Below, in pieces: positions 34,593-44,182 of a stretch of 64,000 bases of DNA. A program made the position numbers and the translations under genes. Numbering within the stretch: position 1 is the first letter of the stretch; every line of letters starts with the position of its first letter. The notes beneath the pieces were generated by a model. It did no database searches. It was not told the origin of the DNA and saw nothing but the letters and a program-made list of their open reading frames with translations. The DNA comes from Anagrus nilaparvatae (taxonomy: Eukaryota > Arthropoda > Insecta > Hymenoptera > Mymaridae). The stretch spans positions 11,984,001-12,048,000 of the forward strand of contig JAKSXM010000040.1 in the NCBI GenBank assembly GCA_022575985.1, in the 5' to 3' direction.

Positions 34593-35527
34593 AACGATTT
34601 CCGGTTTTCCGGCGTTGAGGAGGTTGGCGCATTCTGTTTTACAGTAACTTCAGGCTCAATATACTCTTCTATGGCATTAACATTGACGGTATCTACGTTA
34701 TTATGTTCTTGCCGCCTAAAATTATTACGATTTCCTCGTAAATTATTTCCTGAAGTCCTGTTACCTTGATTATTATTTTGTGATTGGTTTAGATTAGGTT
34801 GGCCTTCACGAGAATTTTGACCCCCTTTTTTGTTCTGTTGATTATTATTATTAATATTATTATTACGAGGCTTATTTTTCTTATCGTCAGCGTCAAAATT
34901 GGCTAAAATTTGTTTAATTTCCTTCTCCGTATTTTTATTATACAGATGAGGTCTGACAGTTCTCTCAAAGTGATCTGGCATGTATGAAAAAACAGTTTGC
35001 TTGTTCATACCTAGGTCATAAGCTATGTTAGGAATCTGAGTCATATATTGTACTCTTGTTAAATTTCCATTAACAAAGAACGACCCATTGGTAACCCTCC
35101 ATTGCAAACTATGTTTAACTACATCATTCCAATATTCATCCTTGAAGAGTTTTTCAAAATCCTCAAAAGTGTTAACTCTATCTTGAACGAGGTACCACCA
35201 ATTTTTTGAGTTTCCTATGATGCATTTATTTAAAGCATTTATCAAATTTGCTCTATTTTCTGGTTGAATATATTCTATATGATTTTTAACATCTTTAAGG
35301 AACCTCATAGGTTTATCTGAAGGAACGTCACTAAAAGTTGGAGGTTTCTCATTGGTATGTACCTGTATTTGGCTTATGCTACATAAACCAGTCGATGATC
35401 TTATAAGTTGATGACTGTTTTCCATAACGTCTTGAATTTCTTTCATTAGCGCCTTGTTGGACTGAAATTGAGCATCAATTGTCGATTTTAAACTCTCCTT
35501 CCTAGCAAAGTCGTCAGCTGAGTCCAT
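34586..35527 (-). CDS. Gag-like protein of the gypsy element
   Basis: An open frame of 313 residues precedes pol. It includes a retrotransposon capsid-like region: KPPTFSDVPSDKPMRFLKDV, then NALNKCIIGNSKNWWY and FEDFEKLFKDEYW. It ends in a tail very rich in asparagine, glutamine, glycine and arginine (about residues 210-280). That tail presumably binds RNA in place of a CCHC zinc knuckle, which is absent. The frame is intact, although the element as a whole is dead. The start ATG lies just after the end of a leader frame. Confidence 0.82.
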   Translation of the reverse strand: MDSADDFARKESLKSTIDAQFQSNKALMKEIQDVMENSHQLIRSSTGLCSISQIQVHTNEKPPTFSDVPSDKPMRFLKDVKNHIEYIQPENRANLINALNKCIIGNSKNWWYLVQDRVNTFEDFEKLFKDEYWNDVVKHSLQWRVTNGSFFVNGNLTRVQYMTQIPNIAYDLGMNKQTVFSYMPDHFERTVRPHLYNKNTEKEIKQILANFDADDKKNKPRNNNINNNNQQNKKGGQNSREGQPNLNQSQNNNQGNRTSGNNLRGNRNNFRRQEHNNVDTVNVNAIEEYIEPEVTVKQNAPTSSTPENRKSLC

Positions 35528-35539
35528 TTCAAGTTTTTT

Positions 35540-35895
35540 TTACTTATTTAATAAAATATCAAATCTTGAATCATAATCTTTGTTACGCTGAGATTCTCGA
35601 GCACGTTCTAATCTTATAACTGCATTGATTTGCGTATCAATATCGGTGTCTGTAGGTAACAGTTGCAAACGTTCGTTTATTCTTTTTACATAAATAAGAA
35701 TTTGATCGAACGTTTCCGTGATTTGACGTCTCCATTTAAGAGTCTAACTCATCATTTTTAAAATTTGGATGAGTGTTTTGGACCTCAGTAATGTTAGGAT
35801 ATTTTTTCATATATTCATCTTGAAATTGGTGAAAAGTAGCTTTAACATCTGTGATTTTATCAACAAAATTCAATATCAGAGTATCGTTTAATGCC
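35540..35895 (-). pseudogene. Leader frame upstream of gag, frameshifted
   Basis: Starts MALNDTLILNFVDKITDVKA; after a frame change near 35745 it continues with RRQITETFDQILIYVKRINE and ends just before the gag ATG. The composition is helical and charged, compatible with an N-terminal extension of gag or a separate small protein. No family is recognised. Confidence 0.5.
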
Positions 35896-35992
35896 ATTTT
35901 ATACAATCAAATTAAAAAAAAAAAAAATTTATTTTTATTATTATTTTTTTTTTTTTTATATATATCTATTTCAACTCCCCAAAACAACCCAT

Positions 35993-36010
35993 CCGGGTTT
36001 TTAGGCACCA
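35993..36010 (-). promoter_or_regulatory. Primer-binding site of the LTR element
   Basis: Minus strand TGGTGCCTAAAAACCCGG lies three bases downstream of the 5' LTR end. It has the TGG start expected for pairing with the 3' CCA end of a host tRNA. Confidence 0.7.
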
Positions 36011-36013
36011 TAA

Positions 36014-37312
36014 TATAGCATACACCCCTGAGGTATGTAGAAATTAATAAAATATCAATAGTTAATTTTTTTTTTTAATATTTTAAAATGGATCTGGCTT
36101 GTTCAGGAGGGGTGGTTGAAATAAATAGTACACAAAAAATTTTTATAGTTGAAAAATAAAATATTTAAATTTATTCAGACTTTATACATTTTGATATTTT
36201 TATAAAATTTTTTATTATTCTTCTATGTTATTGATTTATTTTGATCAATTATTATTTATTCGTTTTTTAATTAAAATTTTACAATAAAAAAAAAATTAAT
36301 TTATTTTGTTTAGATTTATTAATAAATGAAAATTTTTTACTTATTTTAAATTGATTATGCATAAATTTTTTTTATTTAAATCTAATGCGTTTCGACCCGT
36401 GACAATTAAAGCTCACAACATCTATTTACAAAAATTTATTATTAAAGAATAATAGGTTAGGTATTTTATTTATTTAGGTACGTTTAATACCGGTCGGTAA
36501 TCCATCCCGATATTAAAAGGTTATGAATATAAACTTGCTAGGCGGTAATCCAGCCCAATGTATATTACAATAAAATAATTAAATAAGATATATTAATAAT
36601 AAATAAAAAAAAGTATCTAAAGAGAATTAGAGAACGTTAGACGGTTACCCAGTCTAATTTACTTTATATATGACAAAAGACGCTGAGCGGTAAACCAGCT
36701 TAACGTAAACTAAGAAAAAAAAATAAAAGGAAAGAGTGACGCTAGATGGTTATCCAACCTAGCTCACGCCAACAGCTTAAGGCGCTCATATACAATATAA
36801 TAACGTTACAAGCGGTACACCTTCTTGGCGTATTATATTGTATATAAATGTAAGAGAGTAAACCCTCTTTATATTAAACTTTCTCACCTAAAGATGACCA
36901 ACCGCTCCTTCACTTAAAAACGTCTACTGGGAGTTCTTCACCAGGACACTAATTTCACCTTTTTAAATACCACGGATATTCGCCGGTATCTAATGCCTCT
37001 ACTTCGGTTAGCCGCCAGTGAGGAGAGTCGAAACTCAACTGAACGAAACGAGAGTTCGTGTCTTCTTTTATGCACAAAACGCTGACTATTCCGAGAGTCC
37101 GCGCCTGCGCGATGTATGAGTTTAATAGTAAAAATAATAAAATATAATTCTTTTAATAAAGTTCTCCTTTTTCTTTATTATTAATTCAAACTTATCTTAT
37201 TTTATTATTTTATTATTTACCTTTATTAAATACTTCTATTATTTTATTATATGTAAAATTTATTATTATAAATAATAATTAAAAAATATTATACTGGGGG
37301 TATAATACTTCA
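36014..37312 (-). repeat. Full-length 5' LTR, 1299 bp
   Basis: On the minus strand it starts TGAAGTATTATACCCCC and ends near TGTATGCTATA (TA in place of the final CA kept in the other copy). The last 427 bases are shared with the truncated 3' LTR. It contains a serial hairpin array (36485-36875) and a less AT-rich block (36880-37130) that may hold the promoter and leader; no clear TATA box was assigned. Confidence 0.82.
36485..36875. repeat. Array of seven hairpins with a shared loop
   Basis: Seven stem-loops occur with the apical sequence GGTAATCCA or close variants. Loops lie at about 36495 (GGTAATCCA), 36543 (GGTAATCCA), 36643 (GGTTACCCA), 36689 (GGTAAACCA), 36749 (GGTTATCCA), 36813 (GGTACACC) and 36858 (AGTAAACC). 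Stems differ in sequence but still pair: TTAGAC/GTCTAA, GCTAG/CTAGC with GTGA/TCAC, CAAG/CTTG inside TACAATATAATA/TATTATATTGTA, and CGG/CCG with TAATA/TATTA. Constant loop plus changed but paired stems suggests selection on RNA or single-stranded DNA structure. Function unknown. Confidence 0.7.
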
Positions 37313-37337
37313 GTGTATAGTAATTTCTTTTATAACT

Positions 37338-39400
37338 TTAATAATAAAGTTTTTTACAATAAAGTGGGTTGACTAAATTATACTCTAAAAATGAGTGTTC
37401 AAAAATGAATTCGATTTTACTGAAAATTTTGTGATGCTCGAAAAATTGTTTTTTTTTGAGGTGTTTAGGGATTTTAAAGGGCTTATTTATCTCAAAACCA
37501 ATGCAGTTTTTATATATATGTTACGGATATCTACCCGGGAATAATTTTCTTTTTACCTGGACTACCCAAAAAAAAATTTTTTTTCATTTTGGGCCATTGC
37601 CATTTTCATTTTTAGCGTTTTAAATTTTTCAAATTGACCGGAAGTCAAGTTCGCTATAATTATTTGTTTAAATTTTCCCAGAATGTTGGCCTTATAAAAA
37701 TTTTTGAGATGTGACATTTAAATGAGCCCCAATAAACATTATTTTAGTCTGCCAAAATTAGCTAAAACAGGGGGCAGTAAAAAATTTTTTTTCTCCAAAT
37801 AAACGTATAAATTTATTTTTGGAGAAGGCTTTTAGAAACCTTGCTAAAAACTTTATGCTACTAAAATGATCTAAAAGCTAAATCAGTAACAAATTATCTA
37901 AAAAAACTGTATTATAACACATTTCATGATATTTGAACTTAATTTAAAACTTACAGACGTTTATAAAGCAAATATCTACGACAATTGCAATTTGACTGTT
38001 TTATTCACTGATTCCTTGAAAAAAAATGAATATTTCTTTTTTCAGAGAAGAAGCAATGAAAAAATCAGATTTTTATGATTAAATTAAAACTATTTTTTGT
38101 ATTAAAAGACAATACTCTCGTTCTTTCTAAGGACAATTTAGCAAATAAGTTGAAAATAAGGACCTTTTAAGGACCACAAGGACCATTTTCTGAAAATAAG
38201 GACCTTGTAAGGACCAAAAGGACCACAAGGACTGGTAGACACCCTGAGCGGTCTCTAAAATTTTACTCAGAAGGGTTTTCAACGTAAAATTTTCCGAAAA
38301 ATCCGAAAATCAAGTCAAAATTTCCATTTTCGCTCAGGAAAAGCGAGAAAATTGGAAAATTCAGACAATGTAAAATTTTGAAATTCTATTTTTTGAGCTT
38401 AAAATGGGTTTTTAAGTACTTAAAAGGCAAATGGGACAAAAAAAGAGTTTACCACATTTAAAAAGTATTGGAAGACGCATTAAAAATAAAAAATAAAAAA
38501 AGTGACGGTTTTTGAGAAATTCGTATTTAAAAGTTTTCTTTACTTTTTTTAATTTATTATTATTTTTTTTTATATTTTATTTTTTAAATTCAAGACATTG
38601 ACCTCAGACTTGGTTTGAAATAGCTAAGAACTACCGTTATATGACTTGAAAATTTGTGAATAGCATTTAGATTTTCAAAATTTTAAAACTGTTTTAAGAA
38701 GCGGGCGACAAACCGGCTTAAAAACACTACGTTTGGAATCAGTCTTAATAATAAGCTTCATCGGAATAAATCCTTAGCACAGTATCAATATAAAGAAAAT
38801 TTTGAAAATGTGCAGGATTTCTATGTGGCCTGAAATATCCTAAATATATTACAAACCATCCAGTATAAACGTGGGGGACCAGCACCCTTGCGTGTACCCA
38901 TGGCTTCAGAAAATTGAACCAAGCAGACCAGTAAAAAATTGACATTTTATTACTTTTTCTCAATATTAGGCCTTATATAAACCCTGCACTTTTATGTGAT
39001 GAACCAAAAAAAATTTAGAAAAAGTAAAAAAATCAAGTCACCCGCTTGGCCCAAATTTTTGATGCCACGGCACCAAGGGTGCCAATTTCCAACGTTAATA
39101 CTGGATTTTTTCCGTAATATTTATGATATTTTAGGCCACATAGAAATCTTGCGCTTTTATATCTTGACCAAAGAAATTTTAAAAGAAATTAATCGAATTG
39201 CTGAATTTATTTGATAAAATTTATTTTAAAAATTAATATGTTCACATCGTCGCTAACTACGATTAAATTAAAAATATTAATCGTAGAAATTGAGTAAAGA
39301 TTTTTAATTAACTTAACAAAAATCGAATTCATTTTTAAACACTCATTTTTAGAGTATAATTTAGTCAACCCACTTTATTGTAAAAAACTTTATTATTAAA
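37338..39400. mobile_element. Non-autonomous element with ~80-bp inverted ends
   Basis: The ends carry AATAATAAAGTTTTTTACAA ... GTGGGTTGACTAAATTATAC and ATGAGTGTTCAAAAATGAAT on the left, complement at 39321-39400. It lies inside the older inverted repeat, whose uninterrupted counterpart is at about 40200-40260. The interior has a GGACC minisatellite and an imperfect palindrome (about 38780-39200). The open frames in that palindrome (38745-38963, 38996-39214) mirror each other and are not considered genes. Exact ends are uncertain by a few bases. Confidence 0.65.
38160..38238 (+). repeat. GGACC-rich minisatellite
   Basis: Repeated phrases of the type AAGGACC(A/T)CAAGGACC and AAAATAAGGACCTT, with seven or more AAGGAC cores, are irregularly spaced. 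Confidence 0.6.
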
Positions 39401-39401
39401 A

Positions 39402-40198
39402 ATATATATATAATTATTTTTGATTTTATCGACCTGTACTGGGCATAAATGAATCATATTAAATTAAATTGCCTTATCTTGATATGTGTATGTTTTAAAT
39501 TACATCTCTTTGTTTATTAAAACATATCAAGCGGCAATATTATATAATTTTTTTTTAAATTCATTTAAAAATTATTTTTCAAAAATACGCGGTTGTTAAT
39601 GTAGGTACAGAAGGTACCTGCAGCGTTTCCATCAACACCAACACATAGATCTCCTCAGTGTAGCTGAGTGTGTTGGTGTGTGACACAGATGCTGGTGTAT
39701 TAGTACGTCTTTAATTTTTCTTATATAGAGAACAAATCCCTATTTTATCACTTGCGAGATACTATAGCCACTTGTTCCCTATATATGAAATCAATGGAAT
39801 GACCGGTTGCGGGTCTACGGTCTATTTAATATTAAATATTTAGTTATTTCTATTAATCGCCTATAAATTTCTATTACATAATTTGTTCTCTATATAAGAA
39901 AAATTAAAGACGTAATACACCAGCGTCTGTGGCACACACCAACACACTCAGCCACGCTGAGGAGATCTAAGTGTTGTACCTTCTGTACCTACATTAACAA
40001 CCGCGTATATTTGAAAAATAATTTTTAAATGAATTTTAAAAAAAATTATATAATATTGCCGCTTGATATGTTTTAATAAAAAAAGAGATGTAATTTAAAG
40101 AATACACATATCAAGATAGGGCAATTTAATTTAATATGATTAATTTAACAATTATGCCCAGTACAGGTCGATAAAATCAAAAATAATTATATATATAT
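39402..40198. repeat. Palindromic element, arms about 330 bp
   Basis: Left arm 39402-39740 and right arm 39880-40198 share ATCGACCTGTACTGGGCATA, ACATATCAAGCGGCAATATT, AATACGCGGTTGTTAATGTA, GTACAGAAGGTAC, CAACACACTCAGC and ATATAGAGAACAAAT, with their complements. The central 140 bases lack a gene. The arms are diverged by a few percent plus small indels. Confidence 0.82.
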
Positions 40199-40427
40199 TC
40201 TTAGAAAATATTGGGCGATTAATAGAAATAACTAAATATTTAATATTATTATTAAAGTTATAAAAGAAATTACTACACATTATTTTATTTTCAATATTTT
40301 CTTTAAATCGCAATCATATATTAAATATATAAATATGTAAATAAACCTTACACAAATAAGAGATAAATATCCACAACATATGATTGTCAAACTTCGATTT
40401 TTTATTGTTATGCATTAATAGCAACAC

Positions 40428-40495
40428 TGGTAGCGCGCTTGCTTCTCACCTAGTTAGGTCGGGTTCGATTCCCCTCAAATCCCTTTCACTTTTTT
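40428..40495 (+). tRNA. tRNA-derived sequence, probably a SINE head
   Basis: An A-box-like TAGCAACACTGGTAGCGCG and a consensus B-box GGTTCGATTCC are properly spaced and start just after the right end of the old inverted repeat. The anticodon arm does not fold convincingly and the 3' end grades into a T-rich tract, so it is not called a functional tRNA gene. Confidence 0.45.
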
Positions 40496-40609
40496 TAATG
40501 TAATTAAATTTTTAAAATAAATTTAAGTAATAAACAAAATTATTTATATTGAATAATAATTGAAAAAAAAAATTAATAAACAAATATTTGTTTTTTACTT
40601 TATAAATTA

Positions 40610-41729
40610 CTAGGGGGCTCCGCCCCGTGCGCGCTCCGCGCGCCAACCCCCGCAAAGCGCCGAGTGTGGTGAAAAGGCCCATGTTTACAATTAGAAATTA
40701 AAAGACAATTAATTAGAAAGAATAAAACTTTAAACTTATTTGCTAATATTTTTTTTTTTTATTTAAATAATTTAATTTTTTTTTCACAAATATTTATTTT
40801 AATTGCAATAATATGTTGTTAAATTTTACTAATTATTTCTTATCATCTATGAAAAATAATAAAATTATTTTTTTATTAAAAATTAATTTTTTTTTTTTTA
40901 ATTTTCAAAAAATATCTATACCTGCATCTCTTAATAGTTCTTGGCCTTCCATTAATTCTTCTAAACTTAGTATTTCGTCAGATATAATTCGTATTAATTT
41001 GTTATCAAAGTTAAATATATTAAATATACGTTTTGTATTTATCTGTTTTATATTTATTGTTTTACATTTATTGTATTTCAAAATAATTTATTATTTATTA
41101 CTTTATATTTATTAAAAAAATACTTTAATTTTGATTATATTTTTTCTTCTACTATTAAAAACGATAATTTAACTTTTACTGATTAATTTTTAAATGTATT
41201 ATCTAATAATCAAATATTATCATAATTTTAAAATATTAAAAAACATATCTGAAGTGTACAATAACTTTTAGCTAAAGTAAATAAATTTTAAACTTAAAAA
41301 AAAAAAATAATATAAAAATAAAAAAAATTGCAATTTGAATAAAAAAAACAAACATGGGTGCCCAAATGGGGGTGCCCAAATGGTGGTATCCAAATAGGGG
41401 TGTCCAAATAGGGGTGACCAAATGGGGGTGTCTAAATGGGGGTGACCGAATGGGGGTGCCCAAATGGTGGTGTCCAAATGGGGGTGTCCAAATAGGGGTG
41501 ACCAAATGGGGGTGTCCAAATGGGGGTGACCAATTGGGGGTGTCCAACTGGGGGTGTCCAAATGGGGGTGTCCAAATGAGGGTGACCAATTGGGGGTGTC
41601 CAAACGGGGGTGACCAAATGGGGGTGTCCAAATGGGGGTGACCAAATGGGGGTGTCCAAATGGGGGTGACCAAATGACCCATGTCGGCGGCAGCGGCGGC
41701 AGCGTTTAGAATTTTATAATATAGAGAGA
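40610..41729 (-). mobile_element. Complete non-autonomous Helitron, 1.12 kb
   Basis: On the minus strand the element starts TCTCTCTATATTATAAAATT after an A (41729) and ends with a GC hairpin (GCGCGCGGAGCGCGC at 40629-40643) and GGGGCGGAGCCCCCTAG before a T (40610). That gives TC...CTAG inserted between A and T, the Helitron signature. It contains a 14-bp minisatellite near the 5' end and otherwise AT-rich DNA without a Rep/helicase gene. Open frames in it (for example 40813-41115) are not convincing. Confidence 0.82.
41352..41676. repeat. 14-bp minisatellite in the Helitron
   Basis: About 23 units of GGGGGTGTCCAAAT and GGGGGTGACCAAAT occur, often alternating T and A at the eighth base. Because the two-unit period is 28 and not a multiple of three, several long frames are open on both strands; they are by-products of the repeat. 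Confidence 0.92.
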
Positions 41730-42839
41730 TAAATTATAGTAGTACGTCCTCAAAGACGTCCTAGAAGTCTCATAAAAGAACGTCTTGCAGGACGTCCCGC
41801 GGGACGTCTTTTGTTTTATGCGAGCTATCATTTGTGATTAACAATACAAGTATAGATTTAAGAAATCGTTTGTGGACTAAGTTTAAGAATAAGCAACTTG
41901 CATAATATCAAATTTTTTTAATAAAATATATATCATTTTATTGCTTGATACATAAATTTATGATTTTTATAAATACTTTTTTAATATTTTTCATATTTAT
42001 TAATTTATTTAAAAATAAAAGGTCAAAAATTAAAAAGCTTTTTTTATTAATTTCAAAAACGTTAATCACGTGATATGACGTCACAACATACCTTATGTTA
42101 GAGCGAGATAAAGTAACAGCAGCGAAATATGAAAAGGCGTTAACAGACACTGTTAACGCAAATGCGATAAAGCTGGCCTGAACGCATTTTAGATTTAACT
42201 ACTAAAGAGAAAGGCGCTCAATATAAAATTAACGCAAAAGCGTTAGACTCTCTGTTTAACGCATTAGATGAGTAACAAATTTTATCTCTCATGGTTTTAT
42301 CAACGGATATAAAATAAATATAGGTGCTAATTAATTTGGCCTTATTACAAGTCCAAGAATTGATTATTAAGAAAGGACAAAAAGAGACGCCACAAGATTG
42401 CTAATCAAGGGGCACCCCTCTTTCATGACGAATTAAGATTAACACGTCGATCTGTCAATCATATAAATAGTAGCCAAAAATGTCAAAACACTCTCAATTG
42501 TCTTTGGAATTTTAGCCGTAGGTCATTATCACGTTTCGTTAAAATATACCTGTATTTTTACTAAGTCTCAAAAAAGTTATTAATTAAAAATCACTGCATT
42601 TTATATTGGAATTCAGAAACTAATTATTTTAAACGGTTATTTATGAATAATAAGTATATTTATATTATTATATTAGTTATTTTTATAATAAGTTTATTAA
42701 GTTTCTACATTTGTATCTATCAATAAATAACTTTTTTTCAAAGAGTTATTTTAGTAAATTCAAAATAGTATTCTTTATTTTCTATCCTCTATTCTATACC
42801 ACTAATCTATCCTATATACTTACCCTATATACTTATCAC
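41730..42839. other. Non-coding stretch with GACGTC motifs and a short hairpin
   Basis: No gene is recognised. At 41743-41810 ACGTCC or GACGTC-like motifs recur six times in both orientations, including CAGGACGTCCCGCGGGACGT. At about 42135-42157 GCGTTAACAG and CTGTTAACGC form a perfect 10-base hairpin with a three-base loop. Confidence 0.5.
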
Positions 42840-42866
42840 GTATATATATATATATATATATATATA
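42840..42866. repeat. (TA)n microsatellite
   Basis: A run of about 13 TA dinucleotides. Confidence 0.9.
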
Positions 42867-43053
42867 GATATCCTGGTTTTCTGGGATTTTTTCTTTTTTT
42901 TTTACATCTACTATTCTAACATATAATTCTGGGATTTTTTCTTGTTTCTGGGACTTTTTTTCTGGGACTTTTTGAGCTTCCCAGAAACTCAAAATAGGTG
43001 TTTCTGGGACCCAGTTTTTTCTGGGTTTATTTACCAGAAACACTAATATATAG
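42867..43053 (+). repeat. Outermost decayed satellite sequence
   Basis: Contains GGTTTTCTGGGATTTTTTC and several TTTCTGGGACTTTTT phrases that match the most conserved box of the satellite monomers to the right. The phrases are more tightly repeated here. It continues, after the insertion at 43054-43524, with TTTCTGGGACTTTTCTTTTC. Confidence 0.55.
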
Positions 43054-43524
43054 AATAATATTTTATCGTCCGATGATAATTGAAATATGATAAATAGTAT
43101 TTACTTTTATCGGTCTTTACGGACTATTATTATTATTTATCAATACAAATGAATGTAATTGATGAATAATATTTAAACTGCTTTATTGTTAATGATATTG
43201 TGTCGTCTCGTGCCGTAGCTTAGTTGGCTAAAGCGTCTATCCGGCAAATAGAAGATCACGAGTTCGATTCTCGTTGGCACTGATGAGACATTTATTTTTT
43301 CTCAAAGATTTTTTTCTTAACATCTAAGAAACAAAATAAAAATTAAATTAAAAATTTATTTTTAATTTAGAAAAAATTTATTAAACTGCTGTTAATGGAT
43401 ACACGCTATTGGCGATCATTAACAATAAAGCAGTTTAAATATTATTCATCAATTACATTCATTTGTATTGATAAATAATAATAATAGTCCGTAAAGACCG
43501 ATAAAAGTAAATACTATTTATCAT
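43054..43524. mobile_element. Palindromic insertion carrying a tRNA-like gene
   Basis: Flanked by a perfect 12-base duplication, ACTAATATATAG (43042-43053 and 43525-43536), within satellite-related sequence. Inverted arms of about 110 bases (43087-43196, 43414-43524) share ATGATAAATAGTATTTACTT and AAACTGCTTTATTGTTAATG. They enclose a tRNA-like sequence and an AT-rich spacer. The long duplication suggests retroposition-type integration, but SINEs do not normally have long inverted arms, so the class is unclear. Confidence 0.75.
43210..43281 (+). tRNA. tRNA-like sequence with a near-complete cloverleaf (anticodon GGC, Ala-like)
   Basis: A six-pair acceptor stem (GTGCCG with TGGCAC, one G-T pair), D-stem GCTT/AAGC, anticodon stem TCTAT/ATAGA, five-base variable loop, and T-stem ACGAG/CTCGT around TTCGATT are all present. 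The anticodon loop is CCGGCAA, giving GGC (alanine), but position 33 is C instead of the universal U, and one base between acceptor and D-stem is missing. A and B boxes are good. Probably a pseudogene or the promoter of a mobile element. Confidence 0.6.
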
Positions 43525-44149
43525 ACTAATATATAGTTTCTGGGACTTTTCTTTTCATTTTAAGATTTAAGCATCTAATTCAAGAATTTACTTAAATCAA
43601 AACTTATTATAAGGGAGACAATAAATTCTTAAGTTTTAGTAAATTTATTGAAATATTTAATTCAGTCAAGTTTTTTCATCTATTGTGAAATAAGAAATAA
43701 TATAAGATATATACATAAACTATACCCATCCATTAAATTTGGAAAAACATTTAAATTTTGACACCAGGTTTTGAAATATTTTGATCTTAATTTACATAGA
43801 ATAATTTTCTTAATAAATGCTATATTGGTTGTTCTTCGTGAATTTCGGATTCCTGAGAGTTCAAACAGTGTAAAATCACCAGTGATTTACTAATTTTAAC
43901 ACTTTTTAGGAATTCTTCGGTAATATTTACAATGTTTGTCTTATTTTCAGCATTATTTTCCCAAAATTAATCAAGATTAGTTTCTAAAAATATATTGCCT
44001 ATCATATTCACTGAAAACAATATGCTAAAAGCTAATAATTATTAGTTATTACTGCTGCCTTATTAACAACCACGCTGAAATAAATTTATCGTTTTCGCCT
44101 TTATAATGGTTGAAAAAAACCTCAAGTAACAAATATACTAAGTTTACCA

Positions 44150-44182
44150 TAATTTATAATTTATAATTTATAATTTATAATT
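44150..44182. repeat. AATTTATAAT microsatellite
   Basis: Four short tandem copies of AATTTATA-type units. Confidence 0.75.

Larger units (their letters stand above)
31765..37312 (-). mobile_element. Ty3/gypsy-like LTR retrotransposon, 3' deleted
   Basis: Plus-strand ends are TGTAGCATACACCCC and ...ATAATACTTCA, flanked by GTGT on both sides (31761-31764, 37313-37316). It is read on the minus strand: 5' LTR 37312-36014, primer-binding site 36010-35993, a leader frame, gag, and pol with protease, reverse transcriptase, RNase H and the zinc-binding start of integrase. Then a deletion removes the integrase core and the first two thirds of the 3' LTR (remaining 32187-31765). Several frameshifts and stops make it inactive. 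No envelope-like frame was seen. Confidence 0.88.
31645..40394. repeat. Old inverted repeat, now split by nested insertions
   Basis: The outer arms AAGTTTGACAATCATATG... (31645-31764) and complement (40276-40394) match over about 119 bases. The left arm resumes after the LTR element with ATAGTAATTTCTTTTATAAC (37316-37340), matched by about 40245-40275. Removing the LTR element (31765-37312 with its GTGT duplication) restores the left arm. The interior also contains the elements at 37338-39400 and 39402-40198. Confidence 0.75.

Noticed and set aside
38745..39214. Two 72-codon frames on opposite strands
   Set aside because: They fall in the two halves of an imperfect palindrome inside a non-autonomous element and encode nothing recognisable.
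41268..41682. Several long overlapping open frames encoding repetitive tryptophan/proline/histidine or glycine/valine-rich peptides
   Set aside because: They are open in several frames on both strands simply because the 14-bp minisatellite lacks stop codons.
43210..43281. Functional tRNA-Ala gene
   Set aside because: Position 33 is C rather than U, one base is missing between acceptor and D-stem, and it lies within a mobile palindrome.
2124..43524. Palindromes as whole-genome-amplification chimeras
   Set aside because: Arms differ by substitutions and indels to varying degrees and several have terminal repeats with target duplications, so most are biological; the nearly identical 2124-4092 pair still deserves read-level confirmation.
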